Assembly: GCF_900116495.1 (NCBI RefSeq)
Contig: NZ_FPAY01000006.1
Coordinates: forward strand, 205,118-269,117
From: Arthrobacter sp. ov118
GTDB taxonomy: Bacteria > Actinomycetota > Actinomycetes > Actinomycetales > Micrococcaceae
DNA: 64,000 bases
Direction: 5' to 3'
The notes under the pieces were generated by a model. That model ran no database searches, was not told the DNA's origin, and worked only from the letters and a program-made list of their open reading frames with translations. Positions 33,251-42,187 of the stretch are shown piece by piece (the stretch's first letter is position 1; every line of letters starts with the position of its first letter). Position numbers and translations under genes: made by a program.

Positions 33251-34711
33251 TCAGCCTGCAGGCTTGATGTTTTGGTTGATGTGGAAGAGGTTGCCGGGGT
33301 CGTACTTGGCTTTGACTTGGGCGAGGCGGGCGTAGTTCCCCGCGTAGGTGTCCTCAATATGCGACTGGTCGTCGGCGTCGAGGAAGTTCACGTAGCCAGC
33401 ACCGGATCCGAGCGGGTGGAGTTCGGCATAGTAGTCGCGCACCCACTTCTTGTTGGCCTCGTTGTGGGCCGAATCCTCCCAGTGGCAGGCAATGTCCACC
33501 GCGAAGTTGACGTCGCGGTACGGGAACGCGGTTTCGTCCCGCCCGACCCGCTGGACGGCACCGTTAATTGGGTAGAAGTGGTTGGCCGTCTGGACGCTCG
33601 GAATGGCCTCGCCGAACTTCTCGGCGACACGGACGACGTCGTCGGTTAGGTGGGGGAGGAACGCTGACTTCCAATAGGCCTGCAGGCCCTTCGTATACAT
33701 GGGGTCGAAGAGTGTGTTTAGAACCGTGTAGGGAAGGGGGCCCAGGAAGGAACCGGCGACGGGCGCCACGTCAAGGAACGGCTGCCATTGACGTTCCCCC
33801 TCGTCGTGAGGGCCCGCCCAGCCGCCCACCAGCACCACCACGGGCTTCCCGTGATACTCCTCAGGCAGGAAGGGAACCGGCGGTCCCTGATGGAAGCCCA
33901 GGAACACTCCCATTTCCTCCGGTGCGCTGGCGATGTAATCCCGGTAGAGCCGTGCCACCGCGTCGGCGTGCTCCAGCTGGTAAATGATCACTCCGCCGTA
34001 GAGAACATCCACGGGGTGAAGGTTGAACTCAAAGGAAGTCACGACGCCGAAGTTGCCGGTCCCGCCGCGAAGCGCCCAGAAGAGGTCCTCATTTTGCGTG
34101 TTGCTGGCGACCAGAAACTTCCCTTCGGCGGTCACCACGTCCGCGGATTTCAGGTTGTCGCACGACAGCCCGTACTTGCGGGCGAGGTAGCCGATGCCTC
34201 CGCCGAGAGTTAGTCCAGCAACACCCGTTGATCCAATGATGCCTCCGGTGGTGGCAAGGCCGAATGCGCATGTGGCGTGGTTGAAGTCCGCCCATGTCGC
34301 TCCGGCTTCGGCCCGGGCTGTCTCATTGGCAGGATCCACGCGCACGCCCCGGCAGCCTGTGAAGTCGATGACGAGGCCGCCGTCGCAGGTCCCGAACCCG
34401 GGCGCGCTGTGACCGCCGCCGCGCAGCGCCAGGTCCAAGCCGGTGTCGCGCGCGAAATTCACGCCTGCAATGACGTCCGCGACTTGTGTCACGCGCAGAA
34501 TGGCCGCGGGGCGTTTGTCGATCATTCCGTTGAAAACGGCCCTTGCGGTGTCGTAGTCCGCCTGATCGCTCGTGATGACCTGACCCCGCACTTTCTCCTG
34601 GAGGGCCTGGAAAGAGCTGTTGTCCACCGTGTACTCCGATTCACCCAGACGGGCATGCCCGGGCAACTGGGGCGCGGCCGCTGGGGTCGTGCCGGGTGAT
34701 TGGTTAAGCAA
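33251..34711 (-). CDS. FAD-binding oxidoreductase of the berberine-bridge type
   Basis: 486 residues. The PCMH-type FAD domain contains LDLALRGGGHSAPGFGTCDG (His for 8-alpha-histidyl FAD) and, later, YLARKYGLSCDNLKSADVVT (Cys for the 6-S-cysteinyl link), so bicovalent flavin is likely. GLTLGGGIGYL and FWALRGGTGNFGVVTSFEFN are further signatures. The BBE domain closes the protein with YAGNYARLAQVKAKYDPGNL then FHINQNI. Relatives oxidise sugars, oligosaccharides or alkaloid-like alcohols with O2. The start is a TTG at 34711 (MLNQSPGTT); no strong ribosome site was seen. Cytoplasmic, with no signal peptide. Confidence 0.9.
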   Translation of the reverse strand: MLNQSPGTTPAAAPQLPGHARLGESEYTVDNSSFQALQEKVRGQVITSDQADYDTARAVFNGMIDKRPAAILRVTQVADVIAGVNFARDTGLDLALRGGGHSAPGFGTCDGGLVIDFTGCRGVRVDPANETARAEAGATWADFNHATCAFGLATTGGIIGSTGVAGLTLGGGIGYLARKYGLSCDNLKSADVVTAEGKFLVASNTQNEDLFWALRGGTGNFGVVTSFEFNLHPVDVLYGGVIIYQLEHADAVARLYRDYIASAPEEMGVFLGFHQGPPVPFLPEEYHGKPVVVLVGGWAGPHDEGERQWQPFLDVAPVAGSFLGPLPYTVLNTLFDPMYTKGLQAYWKSAFLPHLTDDVVRVAEKFGEAIPSVQTANHFYPINGAVQRVGRDETAFPYRDVNFAVDIACHWEDSAHNEANKKWVRDYYAELHPLGSGAGYVNFLDADDQSHIEDTYAGNYARLAQVKAKYDPGNLFHINQNIKPAG

Positions 34712-35064
34712 CCGATGGGGCCCTGCACCTTGGAGGGCAAAAGCCTATGCCGCAGGCTTCCACAGCGGCGGAGACCGGATGCACCTTGGCAACGCAACAC
34801 CGTCGCGCGGGTTTGCCTTGGCGTGATTCAGAAACGAGGTTCGTCCTCGTCTCAACGGGATACAGCACGGCTATTCGTAAATTACTCCGGCCCCAAACGA
34901 CGGTCAATAACCTGGATGCTGCTCCCGCCTTGTCCCAGCTCCAGCGAATCCGCTCCTGCTCCAGCCGGACCGATTTCCCCGCGGAGCGGCACCCGGCGCC
35001 TTTACGACCCGGACTTGCTGCCGCCGCCCCACCGTTGACGCCGTACCGACGAACTGCCAGTCTG

Positions 35065-35301
35065 GCGGCAAACTTTGTATTGCTCATCGCGGCCGGCGCC
35101 AGCGGGGATCTCGCCTACACGGTGGGCTTTGAACGCGCGGACCTGTCGGTCGACGGCGGGCCGCCCCAGTCCACCAAGCTCCGCGTCACCCATGTGTACG
35201 GCCGCGAAAACGGGGAATGGAAGATCGTCCACCGCCACGGGGATTACGTTCCCCTGGATGAACCGGCGGCTGAGGGAAGCGCTTCTGAACCGGATGGCTG
35301 A
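35065..35301 (+). pseudogene. C-terminal remnant of a SnoaL/NTF2-like protein
   Basis: The strand reads GASGDLAYTVGFERADLSVD, then GGPPQSTKLRVTHVYGRENG and EWKIVHRHGDYVPLDEPAAE. This is the C-terminal half of a DUF4440/SnoaL-like NTF2-fold protein. The preceding sequence in frame is Arg/Ser/Pro-rich and unlike the family, so the N-terminal half is missing. It lies upstream of helR, and the 34712-35064 stretch holds nothing recognisable. Confidence 0.6.
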
Positions 35302-35423
35302 ACCGGGGGCGTCTGAACCGGACCTCTGAACCGGACCTCTGAAACCGGCTCAGCGGACTCGCGGCGCTCGCCGTCGTACCCCGCGATGCATTCCCTCCCT
35401 ACTTTCAATCTACGCCGCACAGG

Positions 35424-35442
35424 GGGTCTTGCCGCAAGACCC
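35424..35442. promoter_or_regulatory. Rifamycin-associated element (RAE) upstream of helR
   Basis: GGGTCTTGCCGCAAGACCC, a perfect 19-bp inverted repeat around a central C. It matches the actinobacterial RAE (consensus about GGGGCTTGCRGCAAGSYCCC), which sits in front of rifamycin-inducible genes, including helR. A degenerate second half GGGGTCTGCCGCAAAA follows at 35443-35458. The element is 94 bp before the GTG start. Confidence 0.85.
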
Positions 35443-35535
35443 GGGGTCTGCCGCAAAATGGAGAGCCCAAGCCGGACCTGCGCATTTGTCGCATTGCGCT
35501 GCCCGGCGCGCTCCGCCCAGAAAGGAGCCGATGAC

Positions 35536-37728
35536 GTGCCCCTGACCACCAGCGCGTTTGACCTTCCCGAGCACCTCACACCGAAGGCCGACCCCACGCT
35601 GATCGCCGGCGACGAGCAGCACTTCGCCGCGATCGCGGAGAGTCTCGAGCAGACCATCGCCGACCTGTCCGAGAGCCTTGACGCCGTACGCCGGGCGCCC
35701 AGCCGGCTTGGCCAGGAGTTGGTGGAACGGGACGTGGAGATCCGCCGGGTCTCCTCCCGCCTGCGCGCCCTGCGCCGCTTCGGCCTGGACCTGTGCCTCG
35801 GACACATGGTCAGCGCCGGCAACTCCGAGCCCGTGTATGTCGGACGTCTCGGCCTGACGGACAGCGAGGGCCGCCGGCTGCTCATCGACTGGCGCTCGCC
35901 GGCGGCCGAGCCGTTCTTCGGGGCGACCCACGCCAACCCGATGGGACTGGCAAACCGCCGTCGCTACCGCTGGACCCGCGGCCGGATCAGCGACTACTGG
36001 GACGAGGTCTTCACCGCCGACGGGTTCGAAGGCCACGCCGGCCTCGACGACCTTTCCGCCTTCATCGCCAGCCTGGGCAGCAGCCGGTCCGCCCGGATGC
36101 AGGACGTGCTCGGCACCATCCAGGCCGACCAGGACGCCATCATCCGCGCTTCTTCCCGCGGCGCCCTGGTCGTCGACGGCGGTCCCGGCACCGGGAAGAC
36201 CGTCGTCGCCCTGCACCGCAGCGCCTACCTGCTCTACTCTGACCCGCGCCTTGGCCACCGTGGTGCCCACAGCAAAAGCAGCGTGCTGTTCATCGGCCCC
36301 CACCAGCCCTACCTGGCCTACGTCGCCGACGTGCTCCCCAGCCTGGGGGAGGAGGGCGTGCAGACCTGCATGCTGCGGGACCTCGTTCCCGAGGGTTCCG
36401 CCGCAGCAATTGAGACCGACCCGGAGGTGGCCCACCTGAAGTCGTCCGCGGCCATGGTGACGGCCATCGAGCCGGCCGTCAGGTTCTACGAGCAGCCGCC
36501 CGCCAAGGGGATGGAAGTCGAGACGCCCTGGGCGGACATTTGGCTGAGCGCTGAGGAGTGGGCCGAGGCGTTCGAAGCGCCGGTTCCCGGCACCCCGCAC
36601 AACGAGGCACGCGACGAGGTCTGGGAGGAGCTGCTCACCATCCTGGCGGACAAGTACGACGGCGACGACCTCCCCGACGGCGTGCTCCGCCGGGCGCTGG
36701 CGCACAACGAGGAACTGGTCGACACGTTCAGCAGGGCCTGGCCGCTGCTCGAATACACCAACCTTGTGGGCGACCTGTGGTCGGTGCCCGCCTACCTGCA
36801 CCTGTGTGCCCCCTGGCTCCGCGCCGACGAAGTCAGGAAACTGCAGCGCCAGGACGCCCAGGCCTGGACCACGTCCGACCTGCCGCTCCTGGACGCGGCC
36901 CGGCAACGGCTCGGCGACCCCCAGGCGTCGCGGCGCAGGCGCCGGCAGGAGGCTGCCGCGGCCGCAGAGCGCGAACTCATGGACCGGGTGGTTGAGGACC
37001 TGATCGCCGCCGACGACTCCGAACTGCTGGTGACGCGGATGCTGCGCGGGCAGGACATGCAGGACAAACTGGTCGACGACGGTGCCGCACCGGCCGCCGA
37101 CCCGGACGAGCTCGCCGGCCCGTTCGCCCACATCGTGGTGGACGAGGCGCAGGAGCTGACCGACGCGGAGTGGCAGATGCTGCTGCTCCGCTGCCCGTCC
37201 CGCAGCTTCACCATCGTGGGGGACCGCGCCCAGGCCAGGCACAGGTTCGCGGAGTCGTGGCAGGACCGGCTCGCGCGGCTCGGCGTGGCCAACGTGAACC
37301 TGGCGACCCTTGGCATCAACTACCGGACGCCGGAGGAAATCATGACCGAAGCCGAGCCGGTGATCAGGGCCGTGCTCCCGGACGCCAACGTGCCCACGTC
37401 CATCCGCAGCAGCGGCATCCCCGTCGTCCGCGGATCCACGACGGAGTTGCGCCCGATCCTCGATGCCTGGCTGGCCGCGCATGCCGAGGGGACCGCCGTC
37501 GTCATCGCCGCGCACGGCACCGCCCATGGCCCGCTCCCGGTGACGCCGCGCATTCGGTCGCTGACGCCCGAGCTGTCAAAGGGGCTTGAGTTCGACCTGG
37601 TGGTCCTGATCGACCCGGAGACGTTCGGCACGGGCATCGAAAGGGCCGTCGACCGCTATGTCGCGATGACCCGGGCGACCCAGCAGCTCGTCCTGCTCAC
37701 ATCAACCGAGGTGGGCCCCATCCCATGA
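35536..37728 (+). CDS. helR: HelR-type RNA polymerase-recycling, rifamycin-resistance helicase-like ATPase
   Basis: 730 residues from the GTG at 35536, which follows GAAAGGAG. HelD/UvrD superfamily 1 layout: an N-terminal coiled coil (about 25-85: LEQTIADLSESLDAVRRAPS), IDWRSPAAEPFFGATHANP, Walker A DGGPGTGKTVVALHRSAYLL (214-233), Walker B HIVVDEAQELTDAEWQMLLL (about 533), the FTIVGDRAQARHRFAESWQD motif, and motif V/VI-like GLEFDLVVLIDPETFGTGIE then YVAMTRATQQLVLLTSTEVG. HelR proteins free RNA polymerase from stalled complexes and displace rifamycins, giving tolerance. The RAE upstream supports this over housekeeping HelD. A degenerate partial copy exists at 3315-3665. Confidence 0.9.
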   Translation: MPLTTSAFDLPEHLTPKADPTLIAGDEQHFAAIAESLEQTIADLSESLDAVRRAPSRLGQELVERDVEIRRVSSRLRALRRFGLDLCLGHMVSAGNSEPVYVGRLGLTDSEGRRLLIDWRSPAAEPFFGATHANPMGLANRRRYRWTRGRISDYWDEVFTADGFEGHAGLDDLSAFIASLGSSRSARMQDVLGTIQADQDAIIRASSRGALVVDGGPGTGKTVVALHRSAYLLYSDPRLGHRGAHSKSSVLFIGPHQPYLAYVADVLPSLGEEGVQTCMLRDLVPEGSAAAIETDPEVAHLKSSAAMVTAIEPAVRFYEQPPAKGMEVETPWADIWLSAEEWAEAFEAPVPGTPHNEARDEVWEELLTILADKYDGDDLPDGVLRRALAHNEELVDTFSRAWPLLEYTNLVGDLWSVPAYLHLCAPWLRADEVRKLQRQDAQAWTTSDLPLLDAARQRLGDPQASRRRRRQEAAAAAERELMDRVVEDLIAADDSELLVTRMLRGQDMQDKLVDDGAAPAADPDELAGPFAHIVVDEAQELTDAEWQMLLLRCPSRSFTIVGDRAQARHRFAESWQDRLARLGVANVNLATLGINYRTPEEIMTEAEPVIRAVLPDANVPTSIRSSGIPVVRGSTTELRPILDAWLAAHAEGTAVVIAAHGTAHGPLPVTPRIRSLTPELSKGLEFDLVVLIDPETFGTGIERAVDRYVAMTRATQQLVLLTSTEVGPIP

Positions 37729-37736
37729 CCGTCCTG

Positions 37737-37803
37737 AGCAACGCGGGGTCACTTCGCGCCCAATAATCGGCCTCCAATGGGCCGTAAGTGACCCCGCGTT
37801 GCT
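37737..37803. terminator. Long inverted repeat, bidirectional terminator between convergent genes
   Basis: AGCAACGCGGGGTCACTT (37737-37754) and AAGTGACCCCGCGTTGCT (37786-37803) form a perfect 18-bp stem. The 31-nt loop contains a further CGGCC/GGCCG pairing. It fills the gap between helR and the flavin monooxygenase gene, which are convergent. Confidence 0.85.
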
Positions 37804-37805
37804 GT

Positions 37806-39131
37806 TCACCGCGGCGCGACGTGCCCCGCGATGTGCCCCGCGATGTGGCCGGCGACGTACTCCGCGTCCGCGCCGACCAGGGCCACCGTGGACGACGCGT
37901 GCCTGGTGAGCCACGGGAGCCCCACGGTGTAGAGGCCGGGGACCTCGGTGACGCCGCGGGAGTGGCGCGGGTAGTTCCATTCGTCCAGGACGGGGATGTC
38001 CAGGAAGCCGAAGTCCAGCCCGTAGCCGGTGCTCCAGATGATGGAGGTGATGCCTTCAGCGTCGAGGTCGAGAAGGGCTCCAGATTCTGCCGGCAGCCAG
38101 TCGTCGGCGGGCGCCGGCTCAGCGGCCGGGGCACCGATCCCGGCCGCGGCGATGTACGCGTCAAGCATCACCTTCATCCGCTGCCCGAACCCCGCCTCCG
38201 CCAGCGCCAGGCGGGCCGGGAGGTCGTCGCTGAAGACGAGTGCGCGGTCGTCCGCTCCCTCGAAGTGGCCGTGCAGCCGGACGCCCCGGCGGCCGAGATC
38301 GCGCAGGCGGATGCTGTGGCCGCCGTCGTTGCCGGAGATCAGCGGATTGCACATGAAGCGGGCGGCGGGCGAGGGGAGGTTCTCCGCCTGCAGGCCGTTG
38401 ATGGCGTAGTCCGGCCCGTGCAGGTTGACCTGCAGGAGCCAGTAGAAGGTGTCCTTGCCGCGGTAGCGCCGCGGTGCCTCGGGGCAGGCCGACACCGACA
38501 GGTGCACCTCCCGGCCGGCGGCGAGCAGGTCTTCGGTGATCTGCCCGCCCGACTGCCCGGTCCCCACCACCAGCACCGCGCCGCCCGGCAGCTGCGCCGG
38601 GTTGCGGTAGTCATGGCTGTGCAGCTGGCGGATGTGCCGGGGGAGTCTGGCGGCCGACGCCGGAATCCGCGGCCGCTGATAGGCCCCGTTCGCCAGCACG
38701 ACGTTGCGTGCCAGCCAGCGCCCCTGGTTTGTTTCCACGGCGAAGCCGGTGTTGGCAGTGAAGCCGGCGTGTGCCTCGGAGCCGGTGTGTGCCTGGGTTA
38801 CCCGGGTGACCTCGGTGCCCAACTGCACGGGCGCCGCGATCCGCGCGGCGTAGTTCCGGAACAGCTCGATCACCGCGTCGCGGTGAAGGAACGCGTCAGG
38901 CTCCGGACCGTCGTAGGTCATCCCCGGCAGCAGGAAAGCAAAGTTGGGCGTGTTGAGGTAGAACGAGTCCCACCGGTCCTGCCACCCGCCACCCAGTTCC
39001 GGCCGCTGGTCCAGCAGCTGATGTTCGACGCCGTGCCGGCTGAGCCAGTAGCTCGTGGCCAGCCCGGCCTGCCCCGCGCCGATCACCAGCGTGTCGACCT
39101 CATGGTCCGGTGCTTCGGCGGGGGAGGGCAT
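37806..39131 (-). CDS. Flavin-dependent monooxygenase/oxidoreductase (NAD(P)-binding)
   Basis: 441 residues. FAD motif near the N-terminus: TLVIGAGQAGLATSYWLSRH; FAD contact region LGGGWQDRWDSFYLNTPN; NAD(P) motif AVLVVGTGQSGGQITEDLLA; C-terminal SIIWSTGYGLDFGFLDIPVL and GLYTVGLPWLTRHASS. This is the group of single-component flavoprotein monooxygenases (YUCCA/CzcO-like). The substrate is unknown. The C-terminus carries the tandem repeat AGHIAGHIAGHVAPR, from a 12-bp DNA repeat. It starts 2 bp after the TfoX-like gene stop on the same strand, so the two form an operon. Confidence 0.88.
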   Translation of the reverse strand: MPSPAEAPDHEVDTLVIGAGQAGLATSYWLSRHGVEHQLLDQRPELGGGWQDRWDSFYLNTPNFAFLLPGMTYDGPEPDAFLHRDAVIELFRNYAARIAAPVQLGTEVTRVTQAHTGSEAHAGFTANTGFAVETNQGRWLARNVVLANGAYQRPRIPASAARLPRHIRQLHSHDYRNPAQLPGGAVLVVGTGQSGGQITEDLLAAGREVHLSVSACPEAPRRYRGKDTFYWLLQVNLHGPDYAINGLQAENLPSPAARFMCNPLISGNDGGHSIRLRDLGRRGVRLHGHFEGADDRALVFSDDLPARLALAEAGFGQRMKVMLDAYIAAAGIGAPAAEPAPADDWLPAESGALLDLDAEGITSIIWSTGYGLDFGFLDIPVLDEWNYPRHSRGVTEVPGLYTVGLPWLTRHASSTVALVGADAEYVAGHIAGHIAGHVAPR

Positions 39132-39133
39132 GG

Positions 39134-39529
39134 CTACTGCTTCGCGGCGTTCGCCTTCGGAGCCCTGGGGGATTTCGGCGCCTTCGGCGGCAGTGCAGCC
39201 ACGTGCTCGAACGCCTTCTCCACCCAGGCCTTTTCCCGCGCCTCATCGCCGTCACCCTCGGCGTTCCAGAACTCCGGCAGTCCGGTGTAGCCGCCCATGG
39301 GCCGCTCGGCCGGCCCGAACGGAACCGTCCGCTCGGTGCTTTCGAGCGTCTCTTTGTCCTCCTGGGCCAGCTTCACACCGATGGTGGGGCCGAACAGGCC
39401 GGCAAACATGTTGCCGTTCACGAACGCGCCGAGGTTTCCGAACATCGGCTTGACCACCACCTCGGGACGGTCCGGCAGCACCGAGCGGAAGTGTTCCTTG
39501 TCGGCGTCGGACGCTTTCGGCATTTCCAT
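39134..39529 (-). CDS. TfoX N-terminal domain protein
   Basis: 131 residues from the ATG at 39529 with GGAGGAAG upstream. It contains the TfoX/Sxy N-terminal fold: VVVKPMFGNLGAFVNGNMFA, then GLFGPTIGVKLAQEDKETLE and MGGYTGLPEFW. In gamma-proteobacteria TfoX regulates competence; the actinobacterial short versions have no known role. The C-terminus is a basic Lys/Pro/Ala tail (PPKAPKSPRAPKANAAKQ), possibly nucleic-acid binding. It precedes and probably shares a transcript with the monooxygenase gene. Confidence 0.85.
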   Translation of the reverse strand: MEMPKASDADKEHFRSVLPDRPEVVVKPMFGNLGAFVNGNMFAGLFGPTIGVKLAQEDKETLESTERTVPFGPAERPMGGYTGLPEFWNAEGDGDEAREKAWVEKAFEHVAALPPKAPKSPRAPKANAAKQ

Positions 39530-39635
39530 GGCTCTTCCTCCGGTAACTGCTGGCCAGGACAGGTCTTCCTGCAGGATATGCCCGCGGCCGTGCCCGGTAC
39601 AGGCAGGCGGCACAGGCAGGTCGCGGTTCTGGGCC

Positions 39636-41849
39636 TCAGCTGGTGCTGGCTGTATCCGCGACCGTTTCGGCACCAGTGCCGGCCCGGACGGCGAGGGAAG
39701 CCGATACCGAAAGGTCCGGTGCGACCTCCGGCTCCGTATGAGCTCTCAGGACTGCCAAGGACTTGGCCGGCACTTCTAGTGTCCCGCCGGCGTTGACGGG
39801 TCCGCTGTCCACGCCTTCGCCAGCAGTATTAATGACCGTGTCCCATGCGGAAGCGTATTCGTCCGTGGGCAGCGTGAACTTGATCGCCTCATCGTGGGCG
39901 TTGAAGTACAGCAGAAAGTTCACATCCGTGATGCTTCTGCCACGGCTGTCGACACCGTTGATGCCCTCTCCGTTCAGGAAAACGCCGATGCTCCGGCCGA
40001 AACCACTGCCCCAGTCTTCCGGCACCATCTCGGCGCCAGCAGGGTTGAGCCACACGATGTCCGGAAGCTTCTCGCCCTCCTCCCGGTGCACCGGCCTGCC
40101 ATCAAAGAAGCGCCGGCGGCGGAAGGTCGGATGGTCCGCCCTGAGGCGACTGACGGCAGCAGTAAACTCCAGCAGCGGCCGATCAACCTTGTCCCAGTGG
40201 ACCCAACTGAGTTCGGAGTCCTGACAGTACGTGTTGTTGTTGCCCCGCTGGGTCCGGCCCAGCTCGTCACCATGCAACAGCATCGGCACGCCTTGGGAGA
40301 GCAGCAACGTGGCGATGAAGTTGCGCTGCTGGCGGGCGCGCAGGGTCAGGATCTGGGCATCGTCCGTGTCCCCTTCGGCGCCGCAGTTCCAGGAGCGGTT
40401 GTGGGATTCGCCGTCGTTGTTGCCTTCGCCGTTGGCCTCGTTGTGCTTCTCGTTGTAGGAGACCAGATCTGCCAGAGTGAAACCGTCATGGGCCGTGACG
40501 AAGTTGATCGACGCCACCGGCCGGCGGCCAGACTGCTCGTAGAGATCCGCCGATCCGGTCAACCGGGACGCGAACTCGCCGAGGGTGGAGGGTTCTCCGC
40601 GCCAGAAGTCCCGGACGGTATCGCGGTATTTGCCGTTCCATTCGGTCCACTGCGGCGGGAAGTTGCCCACTTGGTAGCCGCCGGGACCGACGTCCCACGG
40701 CTCGGCGATCAGCTTGACCTGGGAGACGACCGGATCCTGCTGGACTAGTTCGAAGAAGGTGGAAAGTCTGTCCACATCGTAGAACTCCCGGGCGAGGGAT
40801 GAGGCGAGGTCGAAGCGGAATCCGTCCACATGCATTTCCGTGACCCAGTACCGCAGCGAGTCCATCAGCAGCTGCACCGAGTGCGGGTGACGCACATTAA
40901 GGGTGTTGCCGGTACCCGTGTAGTCCATGTAATAGCGTTTGTCATTGTCAACGAGCCGGTAATAGGCGGCATTGTCGATGCCTTTGAAGGACAGGGTGGG
41001 ACCGAGGTGGTTTCCTTCCGCGGTGTGGTTGTAGACCACGTCCAGGATGACCTCGATACCGGCCAGATGCAGCTCGCGGACCATGGCCTTGAACTCCTGC
41101 ACCTGTTCCCCGGTATCGCCTGTTGAGCTGTAGGTATTCTGCGGCGCGAAGAAGCCGATGGTGTTGTAGCCCCAGTAGTTGGAAAGGCCCTTGTCTTGGA
41201 GGGTGCCGTCGTTGACGAACTGGTGCACGGGCATCAGCTCTAGGGCGGTGACACCCAGTTTCTGTAGGTGACTGATCACGGCGGGGTGCGCGACGCCGGC
41301 GAAGGTTCCACGCTGTTCCTCCGGGATCTCCGGGTGCAGCTGAGTGAGGCCCTTGACGTGGGCTTCGTAGATCACGGAGCGGTGGTACGAGGTCTTGGGG
41401 GCCCGGTCGCCGGCCCAGTCGAAGAACGGGTTGACGACGACGCCCAGCATCACGTGCGGAGCTGAATCCTCATCGTTGCGCGAATCAGGGTCCCCAAAGT
41501 TGTACGAGAACAATGCCGGATTCCAGTCGACCTGCCCTGCGATCGATTTGGCGTACGGGTCCAGCAGCAGCTTGTTCGGATTGCAGCGCACGCCGCGCGC
41601 CGGATCGTAGGGACCGGTGATCCGGTACCCGTACCTTTGCCCGGGCTGGATCTGGGGCAGATAGCAATGCCAGACATAGCCGTCCACCTCCACGAGCGGA
41701 ACCCGCGTCTCCACTCCGTCGGCGCTGATGAGGCATAAATCCACGGCCTCTGCGACTTCACTGAACAACGCAAAGTTCGTTCCAACGCCGTCAAACGTGG
41801 CGCCGAGGGGATAGGCGTTTCCGGGCCAAACTTCCACGGCGCTCTCCAA
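39636..41849 (-). CDS. glgX: Glycogen debranching enzyme GlgX
   Basis: 737 residues. An N-terminal CBM48 domain (GNAYPLGATFDGVGTNFALF) precedes the GH13 barrel: VILDVVYNHTAEGNHLGPTL, DGFRFDLASSLAREF (nucleophile Asp), KLIAEPWDVGPGGYQVGNFP (acid Glu) and NFVTAHDGFTLADLVSYNEK. YCQDSELSWVHWDKVDRPLL is typical of GlgX (GH13_11). The enzyme hydrolyses alpha-1,6 branches of glycogen limit dextrins in the cytoplasm. The tail after about 700 (VAPDLSVSASLAVRAGTGAE) is low complexity. No other glg gene is adjacent, so it is probably monocistronic. Confidence 0.94.
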   Translation of the reverse strand: MESAVEVWPGNAYPLGATFDGVGTNFALFSEVAEAVDLCLISADGVETRVPLVEVDGYVWHCYLPQIQPGQRYGYRITGPYDPARGVRCNPNKLLLDPYAKSIAGQVDWNPALFSYNFGDPDSRNDEDSAPHVMLGVVVNPFFDWAGDRAPKTSYHRSVIYEAHVKGLTQLHPEIPEEQRGTFAGVAHPAVISHLQKLGVTALELMPVHQFVNDGTLQDKGLSNYWGYNTIGFFAPQNTYSSTGDTGEQVQEFKAMVRELHLAGIEVILDVVYNHTAEGNHLGPTLSFKGIDNAAYYRLVDNDKRYYMDYTGTGNTLNVRHPHSVQLLMDSLRYWVTEMHVDGFRFDLASSLAREFYDVDRLSTFFELVQQDPVVSQVKLIAEPWDVGPGGYQVGNFPPQWTEWNGKYRDTVRDFWRGEPSTLGEFASRLTGSADLYEQSGRRPVASINFVTAHDGFTLADLVSYNEKHNEANGEGNNDGESHNRSWNCGAEGDTDDAQILTLRARQQRNFIATLLLSQGVPMLLHGDELGRTQRGNNNTYCQDSELSWVHWDKVDRPLLEFTAAVSRLRADHPTFRRRRFFDGRPVHREEGEKLPDIVWLNPAGAEMVPEDWGSGFGRSIGVFLNGEGINGVDSRGRSITDVNFLLYFNAHDEAIKFTLPTDEYASAWDTVINTAGEGVDSGPVNAGGTLEVPAKSLAVLRAHTEPEVAPDLSVSASLAVRAGTGAETVADTASTS

Positions 41850-42187
41850 TGCGGTCCTCTAACAGGGGTGAACAGTGGATCCATTGAACCAAAGATAAGC
41901 CTACTTACGAAAGATGACGGCAGGCGGGAAGCTCCAGCTGAGCACCGCCGGCGGCGATGTTCTGATGACCCTCACCGCACGTCCGGTGGCGACGTCCGGC
42001 GCCCGTGGTAAACCGCCCCGGAAATCTCCTGTAGGGTTGATCCTGTTGTTGTGTTTATGCAGTTCGTAGTTCAGGCAGTACGCACGGTCGAAAGCCCGTG
42101 TTCTTCTGAAGCAGCGGTTTTGAGCACCCCACACAGGAGGACCCGAAAGTCGGGACAGTTCCTCCACCTTCACGAAGGACAAAAATA
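41850..42187 (+). promoter_or_regulatory. Cold-shock gene promoter and long 5' leader region
   Basis: No gene is visible between glgX and the csp gene. The last ~60 bases before the ATG can fold: CCCGA-AAG-TCGGG gives a small hairpin (about 42144-42156), flanked by GGAGGA and TCCTCC, which can pair outside it. This hides one purine-rich stretch, leaving GAAGGAC near 42175 as the ribosome site. A structured leader is common for cspA-type genes and may act as a thermosensor; exact promoter boxes were not identified. Confidence 0.5.

Noticed and set aside
35410..37527. A 705-codon open frame antisense to helR
   Set aside because: A high-GC shadow of helR; composition is unlike any protein family and there is no start signal.
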